From contig AZLU01000055.1 of NCBI GenBank assembly GCA_002224055.1, positions 1-64,000 on the forward strand: 64,000 bases of DNA. Direction: 5' to 3'. Of this stretch, positions 34,675 to 45,725 are shown piece by piece (positions within the stretch are counted from its first letter, which is position 1; every line of letters starts with the position of its first letter). Both the position numbers and the translations under genes were made by a program. The notes below the pieces were generated by a model. That model saw only the letters and a program-made list of their open reading frames with translations, was not told the origin of the DNA and did not search any database. The stretch comes from Pezizomycotina sp. ARF18. Lineage: Eukaryota; Ascomycota.

Positions 34675-34760
34675 CTACGAATCGCTATTCCTTCACCCAG
34701 TTCGCGTCGGTTCTCTCCACCTGCCGCCGTAAATCATATTTCGCGTAAGTCAATCGAAAA

Positions 34761-36111
34761 ATGGCGAATCGCCTCTCGAATAAAGGGAGAGACGCGAACC
34801 CCACGAAGGGAGCGATCTTTCACTTACCAAAAGTGGATGAAAGTAACAACAGCATGATGGAGCAGGCTGGCCTTCACGCTGATGCCATGGACCATCCGGT
34901 GCTCGTGCTTCATTCAGATAAAGATTCCAGAACGGCGATAGTCCTCGTCGTAAGTTATAACTCCTTTCCCTTATGTCCTTCCTTCGCTTTCTTTTGCCCT
35001 TTCGTACTAATCGGACGATAGGTGACGTCTTTAGATGGTCGCACATTGAGGGAAAGATTCCCCGGCGGAAAGAAAAAAGCACGCAAGAACCGCGGGAAAT
35101 ACCTCCCACTCGCCCTACGAACGTTAAGCATCCTGACAACGGCAAGCTGCTGACGCTAAACGATCCCGAGCGCTGCTCCATGCCGAAGAGGTCATTCGTT
35201 AAACTCAGGTCTGCGCATAAAGTTTCTTGGGATCTCATCCACCCTTTCAGAAACTCTTCCTCGGTTTCGTTCAAACTAGACGACGCGTCATTGCTCACTC
35301 TTGAGTCCGCGCTGCCAAGCGCGGTAAAACAAATGATTCCGAGCACACCGAGTTACGAAACACCCTTGATCGCTCGCGGACATCAATATCGGAAAATACG
35401 GCCGCCACTTTCTCCACCGCCTGTTCGGTCGACTGCTCCACCGCCTGCTCGGGTGGCTGCTCCACCGCCTGCTCGGGTGGCTGCTCCACCGCCTGCTCGG
35501 GTGGCTGCTCCACCGCCTGTTCGGGTGGCTGCTCCACCGCCTGTTCGGGTGGCTGCTCCACCGCCTGTTCGGGTGGCTGCTCCACCGCCTGTTCGGGTGG
35601 CTGCTCCACTGCCTGCGCGAGTGGCTACTCCAAGCTCCTCAGGCACAAGAAATGCACTAGTACCGCCGGCACGTCCTCCACCACCAACGCGAGTTGTTAT
35701 TCCGAGTGCTTCAACAGCAAGAACTTCATCATTACCGAGTCAAGCGGCGACAATTCCAGGGTCGCTGCACCGGTTCCTCCTCGAAATTACACTTCGAATA
35801 ACCGAAACCCCGCTACATGTACTCCACTGGCTGCTAGTGCTATTGTTAGAAACTACGGTACGTTGCCAAACAACCAGCGCGATTTAGAATCGCAGAGGCA
35901 AGTATATAGAGCGAACGAAAGACGGCGACATACACGGAGCGAGCGTGCTGACCCACCGCCGTACAACAAACCGGGTTGCTCCGACGGAATATATGGTATA
36001 ATAGGCGCTTTGCCTGGCCTCCTCTGGAAGGGCTTCACGAAGGTAGTGGTCGTATCGGCGTCCCTACTGTGGAGGTGCCTGAAGTTGTTGATCGGGCTTT
36101 GTGGGCGCTGA
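34761..36111 (+). CDS. Tandem paralog A, unrecognised family, with Pro-rich tandem repeat
   Basis: The family is not recognised. The N-terminal module has GAIFHLPKVDE, MMEQAGLHADAMDHPVLVLH and AIVLV, then an intron at 34950-35021, then VTSLDGRTLRERFPGG and a block with KRSFVKLRSAHKVSWDLIHP. A conserved motif SAVKQMIPSTPSYET closes the module. Then comes a disordered Pro-rich linker with nine 8-residue repeats (APPPARVA type), and a C-terminal pair of hydrophobic helices (YGIIGALPGLLWKGF, VVVVSASLLWRCLKLLIG) to stop 36111. The layout of strands in the module is loosely reminiscent of SH3-like barrels; that is inference. The paralog B downstream aligns along the module, intron position and C-terminus. 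The reading path changes frame a few times. Confidence 0.65.
35414..35629 (+). repeat. Coding minisatellite, 9 x 24 bp
   Basis: Nine in-frame copies of a 24-base unit encode PPP(A/V)RVAA-type octapeptides in paralog A. The first and last copies are diverged. Inner copies come in two blocks, three with Ala and four with Val at the fourth position, showing block-wise expansion. Because 24 is divisible by 3, several other frames also stay open through it. Confidence 0.95.
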
Positions 36112-36741
36112 CGAAGGCCGTTGCCAACGGAATCTTTTTTACGTTGTGAAGACTTTTGGCTGGTGGGTCTGTGGAATGATTTTGTCTGTATTTTAGCCGG
36201 ATGATTCATTAAGTTTCTGTTCACTTGCAAGTGCAGTTTGGCCTTATCATCTCTGTCCTTCTTTCATGTTCTCTTACGAATTTGAATGATATACCCTTGA
36301 CGCTCTGAGCCCGTGCTTTTGTCGTATTTGCTTGAGACGCAGCGCTTAACTTGCTATTTAATCCCTTTTTAGTTTTGTAGAAATCACGTAGTATTAGTTC
36401 CATAATATCTGCTCTGCAGCCTTGTAGAGCATTAAACGGTCCAAATATACCTAATTTGAAACTACTTTAACCCATCCCGGCAGAACAAGGCTCTTAAGCA
36501 GTTTTTATGCACAGCGGATGCACTGATGGACCTGGTGGCATTTTTCGCGGAAGGCTGAGGCGTACCGTTGGGACTTATTTTAATAGGAAGTTGCAAATTT
36601 TTTTATTCAATGTTCGCTTATCTTTCAAGACTTCCCCTCATAGTATATAAGTAACTCAAGAGGCCCAATAATCATCCTAGGAACATGCAAACAAAATAGC
36701 TTATACCTTCGAAATAAACCATATGTTCCAAGGCAGGAAAC
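36112..36741. other. Spacer between tandem paralogs
   Basis: No gene is seen. The right part carries the paralog B promoter. The region before it is AT-rich with nothing identifiable. Confidence 0.5.
36544..36651 (+). promoter_or_regulatory. Promoter of paralog B: shared 15-mer plus TATA
   Basis: The 15-mer TTCGCGGAAGGCTGA (36544-36558) matches paralog A's upstream copy exactly. TATATAAG (36644-36651) lies 98 bases before ATG 36742, nearly the same distance as in paralog A. Confidence 0.55.
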
Positions 36742-37951
36742 ATGGACGTTATATCTATCTTAAACGATGCTGCTGCATCAATACCGACGAGAGGTGCAAT
36801 TTTCCACCTCAGGCGGTTTAAAGAAGAATACCAGGACATGATGGACCAGGCAGGCCTCGTGAAGGAAGCAATGGATCATCCAGTATTGGTGCTCCACTCC
36901 GATGGATCGTGCAAGACCGCCGTCATCCTTACTGTACCAGGATACCTCCCAAATCTTCCTGTTGTTCTGATTTCCTATATGGACAAGACGTCCTCTATCG
37001 CTACGAAGAGCTGGTTGTACTAACTTGGAAACTATTCCAAATCAGATCACCTCGTTCCACAACCAAACCCTCCAGAAACGTTTCCCCGATGGTTCCGGTC
37101 CTATATCTCGTATGCGTAGACTCAACTGCATACCGGTCTCCCCACCAAGCCTTCCGCACCCAGACACCAATCTCCTACTCAAACTCCAGTCTTCTACGTA
37201 TTGCGTCATGAGATCAGCATCGTATATCAAAGTCGAGGAAGTCAAGCGGGTTCCGTGGCAGCTGATATGGCCGTACTGGCCGGCATTTAAACAACCTCCT
37301 CCCATTCCATTTAAATTAGAGGAAGACTCTATGAATACCCTCGGTGAACTATTATCTGCGAACGTCAAAAATATGATTCCCAGTACCCCAAGCTATGAAC
37401 CATCATCAGCCATCATCCATCCGGCACCAGCAGCTTCTGCTTCACAATCGGGATCCAGCAGGCCTACCCTAAATGGGGAATCAACCAATAAAGGTCTAGT
37501 TCAAAGCAATAACCCCCACGAATGGCTAAACGCCACGATCATCCATCATATGCGAACGCAGCATAACCACGGTTCTTCCGTCGCTGGGGTTCCACAGACC
37601 AACATGCTGGCTACTACAGACAATGAGGACTGGGTACAAGTAGAGCACGGACCGACGATATCCTACGGCCTAAGTATGGCTCACATCGTGTACAGCAGGG
37701 TTCTAGAAGTTGCTGCGAATGACTGGATATCCCTGAGGCTGAAGCAGGCCTTTGTTGCACTACTTCCGCTACTCAACAAACTTGGCCATGCCTGCAAGAA
37801 GTTACCTCATCTAGTATGGGCAATTTTACGGTACGTCAGGCCACTTATCGGAGCAGCATTAAAAAGCGGTGCCTTAGCGTTCGGGGCTCTGATTTGCAAC
37901 ATTCCGAAAGCGCTCGAGTACTTGGAACGCCGAGCTACGGTCATGAGCTAA
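36742..37951 (+). CDS. Tandem paralog B, unrecognised family
   Basis: Same family and orientation as paralog A, 630 bases downstream. It begins MDVISILNDAAASIPTRG, then GAIFHLRRFKEEYQDMMDQA and AMDHPVLVLHSDG with KTAVILT. An intron at 36934-37045 (GTACCA donor, CTAACTT branch) sits at the same protein position as in paralog A, both in phase 0. After it come ITSFHNQTLQKRFPDG, VKRVPWQLIWPYWP and SANVKNMIPSTPSYEP, matching paralog A's blocks. The linker is Ser/His/Asn-rich with no Pro repeat. The C-terminus has three hydrophobic helices including LKQAFVALLPLLNKLG and AALKSGALAFGALICN. Once the intron is removed the reading is continuous to stop 37951, so this copy looks intact. Confidence 0.75.
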
Positions 37952-38731
37952 CTATCTATCGATCTCGGAATCTGGCCTCGGGTTCGATTCACCTTAACAT
38001 CCTCCCTAACCTTGAAACGTGTCAGAAGACAAGACAATATCCTGAATGAAATCTTGGCCGCTTCTTAGCGTTTTAGTCTAGATTTGTCATAACGTCTCCG
38101 CTTCTTCAAATCTCTTGATATTCGCCCCACTTTACATGAAGAATTGAAGTTTAGCGGTCTTATTAGCCCTTGCGGTTGGCAGTTAAAATGAAATATGAGA
38201 TGTGTTGAACATCAAGGCAATAATGTTGGGCTTTCTATAACACGAATACTTACGTGACAAAACTCGAACATATCGCCAAGTTCTATTGAATCATAACTAA
38301 CTAAAGCTTTGCACTTTCATGAGTTTGGAAGCTGTAAACGAACGTCGGAGTTAATTAATTGAGTTGAGCACTGTAAAATCATTTCGTCAAAGTTGTCTTT
38401 CGATGTTGGGATTTGCCCATTAAATATATGACATCTATCTATACTGAAGGCTTGCTATTCAATTTCCTGGGTAGCTACCGTAGCTATACTCTAATATGTA
38501 CATATAACTTCACAACCGTCCTTTTTCTGCGTATCGTAACAACTTTGCCACTGCATGATGCGTAATTCCCAATAGTCAATTCTGATATCTTCATTTCCGT
38601 TGTCGAGAGATGGCAGTCGTAGCAATTTTTCCCCCTCTAGAATATCGAGTCCGCCCAGCTAATTAATCCGTTTCACCTTGTTTCACGACTGATTTTCGTA
38701 TGTCCTCCGCCTTTAGTCGACGGAAGAAAAG
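37952..38731. other. Convergent 3' region, nothing supported
   Basis: This lies between the ends of paralog B (+) and the knottin gene (-). It is AT-rich without open frames of note. Confidence 0.5.
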
Positions 38732-39226
38732 TTATACGCCGCAGGCACCATTCTTGCCGTTAGAATCGACGTAGCATTCTTCCGAGCAGCAGTCCTGCCA
38801 GGTAAAACACGGTTCTAAAGACAGATTGAAAAGGCGAGGAGATCTCGTTAGCGATCAAACACGTAAAGGGGTAAAAAAGCTCGTACTATGAGCTAAGATT
38901 CAACAAGATCGAATTACCTGCGTGAAGTGAGCAGGAAGGTTTCCCGGAGGGTCGACAGAAGGAGGGCGACGTCTTCGAGCTCTTGGTGCAAGTGAGGCCT
39001 CCGCAGCAGTCGGCGTCCGTTGAGCAGGTCCCTATGTGTATTCGTGAGCTTTGGAATTTCCGAGATTTATAAAAAAAATATTCCAAACTGGCAAAATCTG
39101 AAAGGGAGAGGCATGAAACTTACATGCCCACGCACGGCACGAAGGTGTATCCCGTTCGATCAAGAGCGGGGTGGCGAGGACCATGTTCAACATGGCGAGG
39201 AAAAATATAACGGTTGTGCGCATCAT
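38732..39226 (-). CDS. Small secreted protein with two tandem knottin (cystine-knot) modules
   Basis: Three exons (39124-39226, 38918-39031, 38732-38814) give exactly 300 coding bases, 99 residues plus stop, with no frame break. The start MMRTTVIFFLAMLNMVLA is a signal peptide. The mature part has two Cys modules. Module 1 spacing is C-x6-C-x5-CC-x4-C-x10-C and includes CSTDADCCGGLTC. Module 2 is C-x6-C-x5-CC-x3-C-x10-C and includes CFTWQDCCSEECYVDSNG. Both fit the inhibitor-cystine-knot pattern. The two introns (39032-39123, 92 bp; 38815-38917, 103 bp) fall between the first and second Cys of each module, after the fourth residue following the first Cys, both in phase 1. The modules thus look like a duplicated symmetric exon. 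Linker: RPSGKPS. Likely secreted effector-, inhibitor- or antimicrobial-like peptide; function inferred from fold only. Confidence 0.88.
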
Positions 39227-41110
39227 GGTCTTTCCGCGGGCAGTTTTTCTGGGTATTTTGGGGTATAATATTATTGCACTTTGGTTCGCGTCTGCTGCCG
39301 GGAGAGAAAAATATATTTTGACGACAGATTGTTGACTTTGAGAAGCTAGAGAGTACGTTAAAGATGTGCGACATCCTGCTTTAATATATATCCAAACCTC
39401 CCCCTGGGGCGCCGCTAATTGCAATGCTAAGCAAATGAAGAAAGCTTCTTGTTCCACATATTCTTTGTATGATAACGGCAGGTGGCGATAGTAGAGAATG
39501 GGAATGGTGGACACGGGATATTTTCCGCGTATCGGAGTACCGGAGGAGTGGGGATCAGGGATATTTGCCATTTAGCTTCCCTCGGCCAATGGTTGTTCTC
39601 GAATGCCCCGTCCGATAATTAACGTGTGAATATACAAAACCGCCAGCCGCTTCTCAAGCTTTCAAATGGTTGAAGAAAGATATCCTACCACGCGGATCCG
39701 GCGTGTTTCAGATCACTTTGGTTCGCTCTCGTACGAATTGCCTAAATGGATAAATTTATGAAAGGAACAGAACGGTCTGAATTCCTATGTATAGGGTACG
39801 TTACTTGGACTCGTAGCGCCGTGATGATGTAAAAACTCGGCCTTCATCTTTATTGCACATAATCTAGGCCGCCAGATACTTGGCTTATGCGGAGTACATG
39901 CTTCAAAACTCTTTGTATATAACTCAGCTCACATCGCTTTTTTCGCCCCTGCCGAGAGTTCCTATCCGAGTCAAACCCCGTGATCATAACGGCCGAGTCC
40001 CATCTGCCGCATTCGATCTCTCGATGCTGATCGCTTTTCACATTCGGCACAAGTTATTTTTCAAGTTCATCGGCCGTTCATCGCGACTATGGTGTGCTAA
40101 ACGCTTTTATAGTATAGTGGCTTACGGTTCCCGCAATAACCAGTTGGAGAGTGTTAGCTTGCGCTCGGATCTTACGACACGACTGGAAGTCCTGCCTGGT
40201 AACGCTTCCTAAAGTTCGCCGTCTCTCGATATCCTGGGAAATTATTGTCCACTGCATACTATATTAGTATTACACGGCATACATGTACAAGGGCTTTCAA
40301 CTTCAACATATCAAGCGATAAACGACAGGAAAAGAGAGCGGCGGGTTATACCCGCGTTGCAGGGTTCGGGAGCTCCGGAGTTTGATAGATTACCCGAACA
40401 AAATATGCGCCTAGAAAATCTGGCCGCCTGAGCTCACAACTGCAATGCTCAAATTTCTAATTGGTTTCCGCTGACGGAATATTAGGACGACGATGTAATG
40501 TACAGCGTGTTATATCATTCACCGATTTGAGAGGACAATAGGAGAAATACTTTCAGGATATCAAACCCCTCTAGAAGCCAAGTGTTCAACGCGCGAGGAC
40601 AGTGAATAAATTACGCAATTAGGAACCGGAGGTGTCTGTTATTGACAAATAGCTCTAAGAAGTTACATCCTTTGCCCTACGCCCGAAATTGATACTCTCA
40701 TTCAGCTGGCTTATACCGATTTCTACAAAGTCTTTCAAGGAAGCCTGAATCTTGACTATCCTGAGCTGTCATATCATGTTAATCACTCTCCAATTCGGCC
40801 TATGCTCACATCACCACTTGCTTCGTCCTCAGAACTCTCGTTCATTTCGTTGAAGATCAAAAGACCATTAAAAAGTCAATCAGGGATGATAATTAAAACC
40901 TACTAGCTAGATGTTGAACGATATTAATATAAATCAAACTTGAAAGCATTCATGTCGGGGGTCTGAGAACGCTGCACCCAAAAAACGCCATCGTGATGGA
41001 TAACAAAACAAAATGTTGTGAAAATTCCTACTCCAGAAAAACCTAACAACCCAAAAAAATCCCAATCATGAATTCAAAAGACCGTCCTACTAAACGAGGG
41101 AGCTCGGTGT
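39227..41110. other. Intergenic, nothing supported
   Basis: A 110-codon plus-strand frame (39880-40212) and minus-strand frames around 39850 and 39120-39571 show no recognisable content. The left end is the knottin-gene promoter side. Confidence 0.45.
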
Positions 41111-42751
41111 TCACCTCCGCGACGGCGTCGGCCTAGGACTCAGGGCGGTAGCCCATGGAAAGAACGCGTCGCTCGGCTCGGGCAGGAGAACCAACTCTCC
41201 ATCCATCTCATCATCTTCTTCTTCGCAGGTTGCCGAGATCGAAATCCTCACTCCTTCTTCCTCCCGGTGCCGACCGAGTACCGTCAGCGCCTTGCCGGGT
41301 AATCGCGGCATACCGCTGCCGCCGTTTGCTCCTTTCTCCTCATCTCCGTAATCCAGCTTGACCTTCGAACTCGATGAGGCGAATGTATCATAATCTTGAT
41401 CCTTATCCGGAGCGTTTTTATCGACACCTTCCTGAAATACTGGATTATCTGGAGCTCCGTCATTCACTCGAGACATGCGTATCTCGCTCCCCCTCACTCC
41501 ATTACCCGATAATCCATAAACAACGCGCGAAGTCCTCTTCCTCATCGCGGCCCTAATACACCTCTGTGCAGGGCAGTGAGCTTTCGAAGTCGCGGCGAAC
41601 GCGAAGAGCGGTTCCGCGATGGATTCCTTCCGAAAGTAAGCCTTGACGTCAAAAAGCGAGCGGTCTGTACAGTAGAGCCGCGCGAAGAGGACGCGGGCAG
41701 ACGGTATGCACGTCGTGCATAACGATACGCAGAGCTCTATCAGCGATGCGATCGCGAGGTAGGCGGCGTTACAATTCGGATCGACAGGGGATGTGAAGCA
41801 GTACATCCGTACGCAAGAAGCACCGACGGCCCTAACGATCCTTGTTAGTCCCTCCACCCTTAATAATTTATGCTAGGTGGATTAATAGGCCAAAGACATG
41901 GACTTACAGGAATCCCAAGCTGAACATAACGCAAACCTCAATCTTTTTCCTCTTCGTCAATCTCTTCAACTTAAAAACCAAGGGTATTGGCAGCGTTATA
42001 ATACTCAAATCCAACAATATTCCCCCGGCACACAAGGCAAGCGTATATACCGCGTCGTCACACTTCTCCGACCATAGATATACATCTAAAATATCCAAGT
42101 TCACGCCGCATGCGAACGTAATACCCAAAGTGCCGCCGATCACGAGTAGAACCTTCAAGCCCAGTAAGAAGTCGCATACATGTAAAAGTTCGTTTTGAGA
42201 GGAGAATACATCCGCCGGACGGTAAGGACAAGAGAGGCGCGGATGGCGCAGGACGCCCAAAGGTTTATGACGAACCAGATGTAGAAGATTTTGTAGTTCC
42301 AGACGTAGTTGCGGAGCCGTACGTCCCAGCCGTGCCAGCCCCACTGCCACCGGTAATAGCCTGTCAAGGAGAGACCGCAGAGGCCTATTATCAGGATCTG
42401 TTGCTGAGTTGTTAGTCTATCATATAATGTTCTCCCATGAGAGCGACTTTTGCTGCACTCACCAGCGCGAGGACGATCAGCCAGTCCTCCAGAAACAGCA
42501 TCGCTTTCATCCGCGTTCGGCGGTGCCTCTGCGTAGTCACAAGCCTTACATACACCATCGCAAGGCTGGCCGCGAGCACGCACACGACGATAAAAGGTAC
42601 CGGCTTGCCAGCGTTTGGGGGCGCGTAATCTGGATTTGTTTCGGCGGGATGGTAGCTCATATTCCAGCCTGTGATGTTGCCGATTAGCTCGAGACCGACG
42701 AGGTCCGCGCCGTCTGGCCGTCGACCGCAGCGGGAATTCGTCTGCCATCAT
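41111..42751 (-). CDS. Pth11-like fungal rhodopsin-domain 7TM protein (second copy)
   Basis: A seven-helix fungal rhodopsin-domain protein. The N-terminal ectodomain (MMADEFPL start; NITGWNMSYHPAETNPD) leads to FIVVCVLAASLAMVYVRLV, then MLFLEDWLIVLAL, the acidic-Trp motif before helix 2. An intron follows (about 42465 to 42403). Next are ILIIGLCGLSLTGYYRWQWG, YKIFYIWFVINLWASCAIRA with LVLTVRRMY, LKVLLVIGGTLGITFACGVN, and DAVYTLALCAGGILLDLSII with TLPIPLVFKLKRLTKRKKI. A second intron (about 41911 to 41840) precedes CNAAYLAIASLIELCVSLC. The tail is long, charged and ends ALSPRPTPSRR at stop 41111. It differs in sequence from the 15.7 kb gene, so the two are old paralogs, not a recent duplication. 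Two or three frame changes are needed near 42700 and 42180. Confidence 0.8.
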
Positions 42752-44466
42752 GGTGTAGTCGTTTCGCGGTAGAAGGTGTTGATTGTTTCGCACCTTCCGT
42801 TGACTCTACCTCATATGATAGCGGGAATCATGGATAATTCCTCCTAATATTAGAACGTCGTGTATGTTCGCCGATGACCGCTTCGTTAGGCCCGGCTAAT
42901 ATTCGAGGGAAACGAGATTAAACGGCTAGTAGGATTAGGAATGAACGAAGGAAATGTCCAGCTTCAATGTCAACCAGTTAACGGCGAATGTTTAAGTTTT
43001 CAAGCGGAGAGTACGTGATGCAGTTCAGTCTGGCTCGGATCCAAAAATTCAAGAGCATGCAAAATTTATCGGTCATGAGAAAAATAAAAATGAACCTGAC
43101 AAAATCGACAGGGCATCCCCTGGTATATGAATCAAATTTGAGGAAAAGAATCTTTAGTAATGTCTAAAGACGGAAATATATAAAACGACCTTGCCTATCA
43201 AAAAACACGCTAGTCGTACTCTGGAGGATATCGCTGTGTGGCCGGAAGATAATGGCCGTCCAACAAGTGTTCAACTTGCTGCGAAGCCTGTATATTCTTG
43301 ACCTTTCGTCGCCGCAATAGATTGCGTGGGATTGCCTCTTGTCATTTACCCGAGCTGCAAAGGAAAAGAAGGGGAATACATGTTTCGGGAATTCATACGC
43401 GGCAGCCTTCTCCAAGAGGCCGAACAAAGGCAATATTCTTCATTTCTCTCGTTCATTTCCCCTCTCTGAAGGATCTAATCGTGAAATGTTTAACTGATAG
43501 AACGGTAATTTCACATTTGACACTGGCTTTCCATCCTTGGGTGGCTTCACAGCTTCCAGAAGCGGCGAGTAGAAGCCAGGGAGGTTCGTGGTGGGGTTAC
43601 TTTTGTGATTTGACGTTTCAGCCTGTCCTGGGCAGCTGGCTGGGCCTGCTATTTTGCGGTCTAGCTTCTCTCCGCCGAGGCCATTAAATTCTTCAAAATG
43701 TGAGCTTCGGCGGTAAAGAACCAAGAGCACAAACCATCAATCGCCAATTTCGAGTAAATTCTAGGCAGGATTAGATATTTTTTCACAAACCCCTCCTTTT
43801 TTACATCTACAAGTCGCGTTAGATGCGTCTTGAAGATCGCAAGACAGCTAAATTGACTGATGGCCCGGGTACCCATTAAGCTGCCAGATTCTCCAGTTTA
43901 GGTTGGTTTTGAGAGAACAATCATTGCGATACACTTCAGAGAATACGAAAAAGCATTCGCCACCGAGTCCCGAAGACCCCCAGCTGAATTAGTTCTGTTT
44001 CGCGATAGTTAGGTAATTCATTGTGGTGGATTCTAGGTAGTGTCGCTTGCTAAAGTTCTGCAGGACGCACGCACACGATCTTTCCAAAGAAGAGTTTGAA
44101 CGCCGACATGCGTGCTAGCGAGGGTCGTCGCCGTGGGGTCATAAAATCAGAGCCCAAACTCTCTAACCCCACCCATCCTCAGGAGGAGCCCACGACAATT
44201 TCCAGCTCAATGGACTGAAGGATGCGGAGCGATTAGGACGATTTCAAATGCTCTTCTCTTGAGTCTTGCACCTTCTGGTAACAGCGTTAAAAAAGTGGCC
44301 AATGCATACAAACAATTTTTTTCTATTTCATGAAAAGGCGACCACAAGATTTGAGGCGATGTTCGTGTTAAGTATAAGGTATTATAAATCCTCAGGATAA
44401 TGCAATCCTCTCAAACTCGTCCAAGATTTGATCGCATCCTATTTTCTTTCTAGATCTCGTTGTTTA
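42752..44466. other. Intergenic, nothing supported
   Basis: Open frames at 43298-43687 (+) and 43440-43730 (-) overlap each other and neither carries a recognisable domain. The remainder is promoter side for the 7TM gene and unassigned sequence. Confidence 0.45.
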
Positions 44467-44755
44467 TCAAGCTTTCAGATAAAATTCAAACTTAATTTCC
44501 CCATGCACGTTCTTTCGGAACGCGAAGCCGATTTGCTCGATGGCGCGGCTTCTGCCTAGGTAATAGGGAGCCTCTGGAGTGACGGTTTTAATTGGAGGAG
44601 TGCCAGCTGCTTCCTCAAATGCGTTGAACATACCATTAGCGGTTAGACATGGAATAAGCGGATCGTGACCTTGAAATTAAAGATTCGTAACGAAATCGTG
44701 AGAAAAAGGCAGGAGGCAATAGTGAAGAAACGAACCGGAAATTCGGACATGATCG
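44467..44755 (-). CDS. Partial gene: C-terminal exons of an unrecognised protein
   Basis: The frame 44669-44467 reads GHDPLIPCLTANGMFNAFEE, AAGTPPIKTVTPEAPYYLGR and SRAIEQIGFAFRKNVHGEIK, then FEFYLKA and a stop. It is continuous and protein-like. A probable intron (44670-44735, GTTCGT donor, TTTCAAG acceptor) joins it to a short piece reading SDHVRIS (44736-44755), giving the chain DHVRISGHDPLIP. Upstream exons cannot be traced with confidence; a plausible acceptor TTTATAG lies directly before. It may be a gene whose 5' part is damaged, or one with several small exons. I do not recognise the family. Confidence 0.4.
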
Positions 44756-45509
44756 CTATAAACATTGAAAGGTAATTATAGAAATTTATCCTCCGGCTCT
44801 AGCTCTCCGCGTTAAAGATGGACGGATCAACAAAACGTACCATGGAAAACACTACTATTTACACCAACCGAACAATATCACAAAATTGGTCTCGCGTTAC
44901 AAGTCGTTCTCGAAGCCAAATACCCCCCTCGCTAAGCTGTACACCGCGACTGCAACCTCAGGAAAGCGCTTAGATCAACGCCATCCATACTCTGGGGACG
45001 CTGAAACAGTATAATCTGTGCCGTTCTTGCATATTTCATGAGATAGTCAAACAGCATCGGAAGAAGCGAAAGACCGAGTCATGTTCCGCAAGCGAGGTCG
45101 AGGGAGAAAAAATCACGCTCAAGAAATTAAGTTTCAATAGAAGTTTACAAGGTTGCAAGTCGTTGAAACGAGAAATTCCTGTCGCTAGAATACGCTATAT
45201 CCCGAGCTTCGGACTAGATATTCTCTTCTATGAGTGATCGATTCCGAGTTTTACCGTACAAGAATTCGAGACAAAAGTCTAACATAACCATGCATGAGAG
45301 GAATCTGCTTTGAGAGTTTCAAAGGATATATCGCTGCGCTCTGTAATCCTATTAGCCTGGATCGAGGTATGCTCGATCGAATCCATTCGGATTAGTAGAC
45401 CTCCCTCCAAAACAGCTTCCAAAAAGCAAGTATACATCCGAGTCATCAGATTGCGTTCTTCGACCCAAGGAGAAGATTTTCAAAGCTAGTGCAGCGTATT
45501 TATTGCGGT
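44756..45509. other. Unresolved region upstream of the partial gene
   Basis: Short protein-like stretches occur on the minus strand (for example VAVAVYSLARGVFGFENDL near 44925), possibly 5' exons of the partial gene. They cannot be linked reliably. The rest is unassigned. Confidence 0.3.
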
Positions 45510-45725
45510 CTATTTATTTCGATCGTGCGGGATGACAATCGTTTTTCCCTTTCCCGAACCGTGTATGGTAATGCTGCCTCCAAACGTCGACTCTTCCGGT
45601 GACTCGCGAGAGTAGTAACCCGTCGGGTCGGTAGGGAGCGAGAACGGGACCGGCGACATCGGAGCTGTCGAGACCATGATAGTCCTCAGAAGGAGCGGCC
45701 AAAGGGTCAAGAACACGACCAACAT
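45510..45725 (-). CDS. Possible small secreted protein, 71 aa
   Basis: An uninterrupted 71-codon frame starts with a signal-peptide-like hydrophobic stretch (MLVVFLTLWPLLLRTIMVS). The short polar mature part is rich in Pro, Ser, Thr and Gly and ends KGKTIVIPHDRNK. It has no Cys. A TATATA element lies about 75 bases upstream on the same strand (near 45800), which supports a real promoter. It is short and shares no recognised domain, so it remains tentative. Confidence 0.4.
   Translation of the reverse strand: MLVVFLTLWPLLLRTIMVSTAPMSPVPFSLPTDPTGYYSRESPEESTFGGSITIHGSGKGKTIVIPHDRNK

Larger units (their letters stand above)
30060..34760. other. Gene-poor stretch of 4.7 kb
   Basis: The first 300 bases are the CAA/GTT-rich leader and promoter side of the AT-hook gene. 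Beyond that, no gene can be supported. It holds two related gene-fragment copies (30398-30594 and 32713-32905), an A30 tract (31672-31701) and several moderately AT-rich patches. A patch at 31339-31640 might be a worn NAD(P)-dependent oxidoreductase fragment, but that is too weak to call. A G/C-rich hairpin lies near 33938-33955. Confidence 0.5.

Noticed and set aside
35295-35646. Minus-strand open frames of 87 and 104 codons across the Pro-rich repeat (EQPPEQAV-type and RTGGGAAT-type peptides)
   Set aside because: They exist only because the 24-base unit keeps several frames open; the plus-strand gene with its intron and paralog explains the region.
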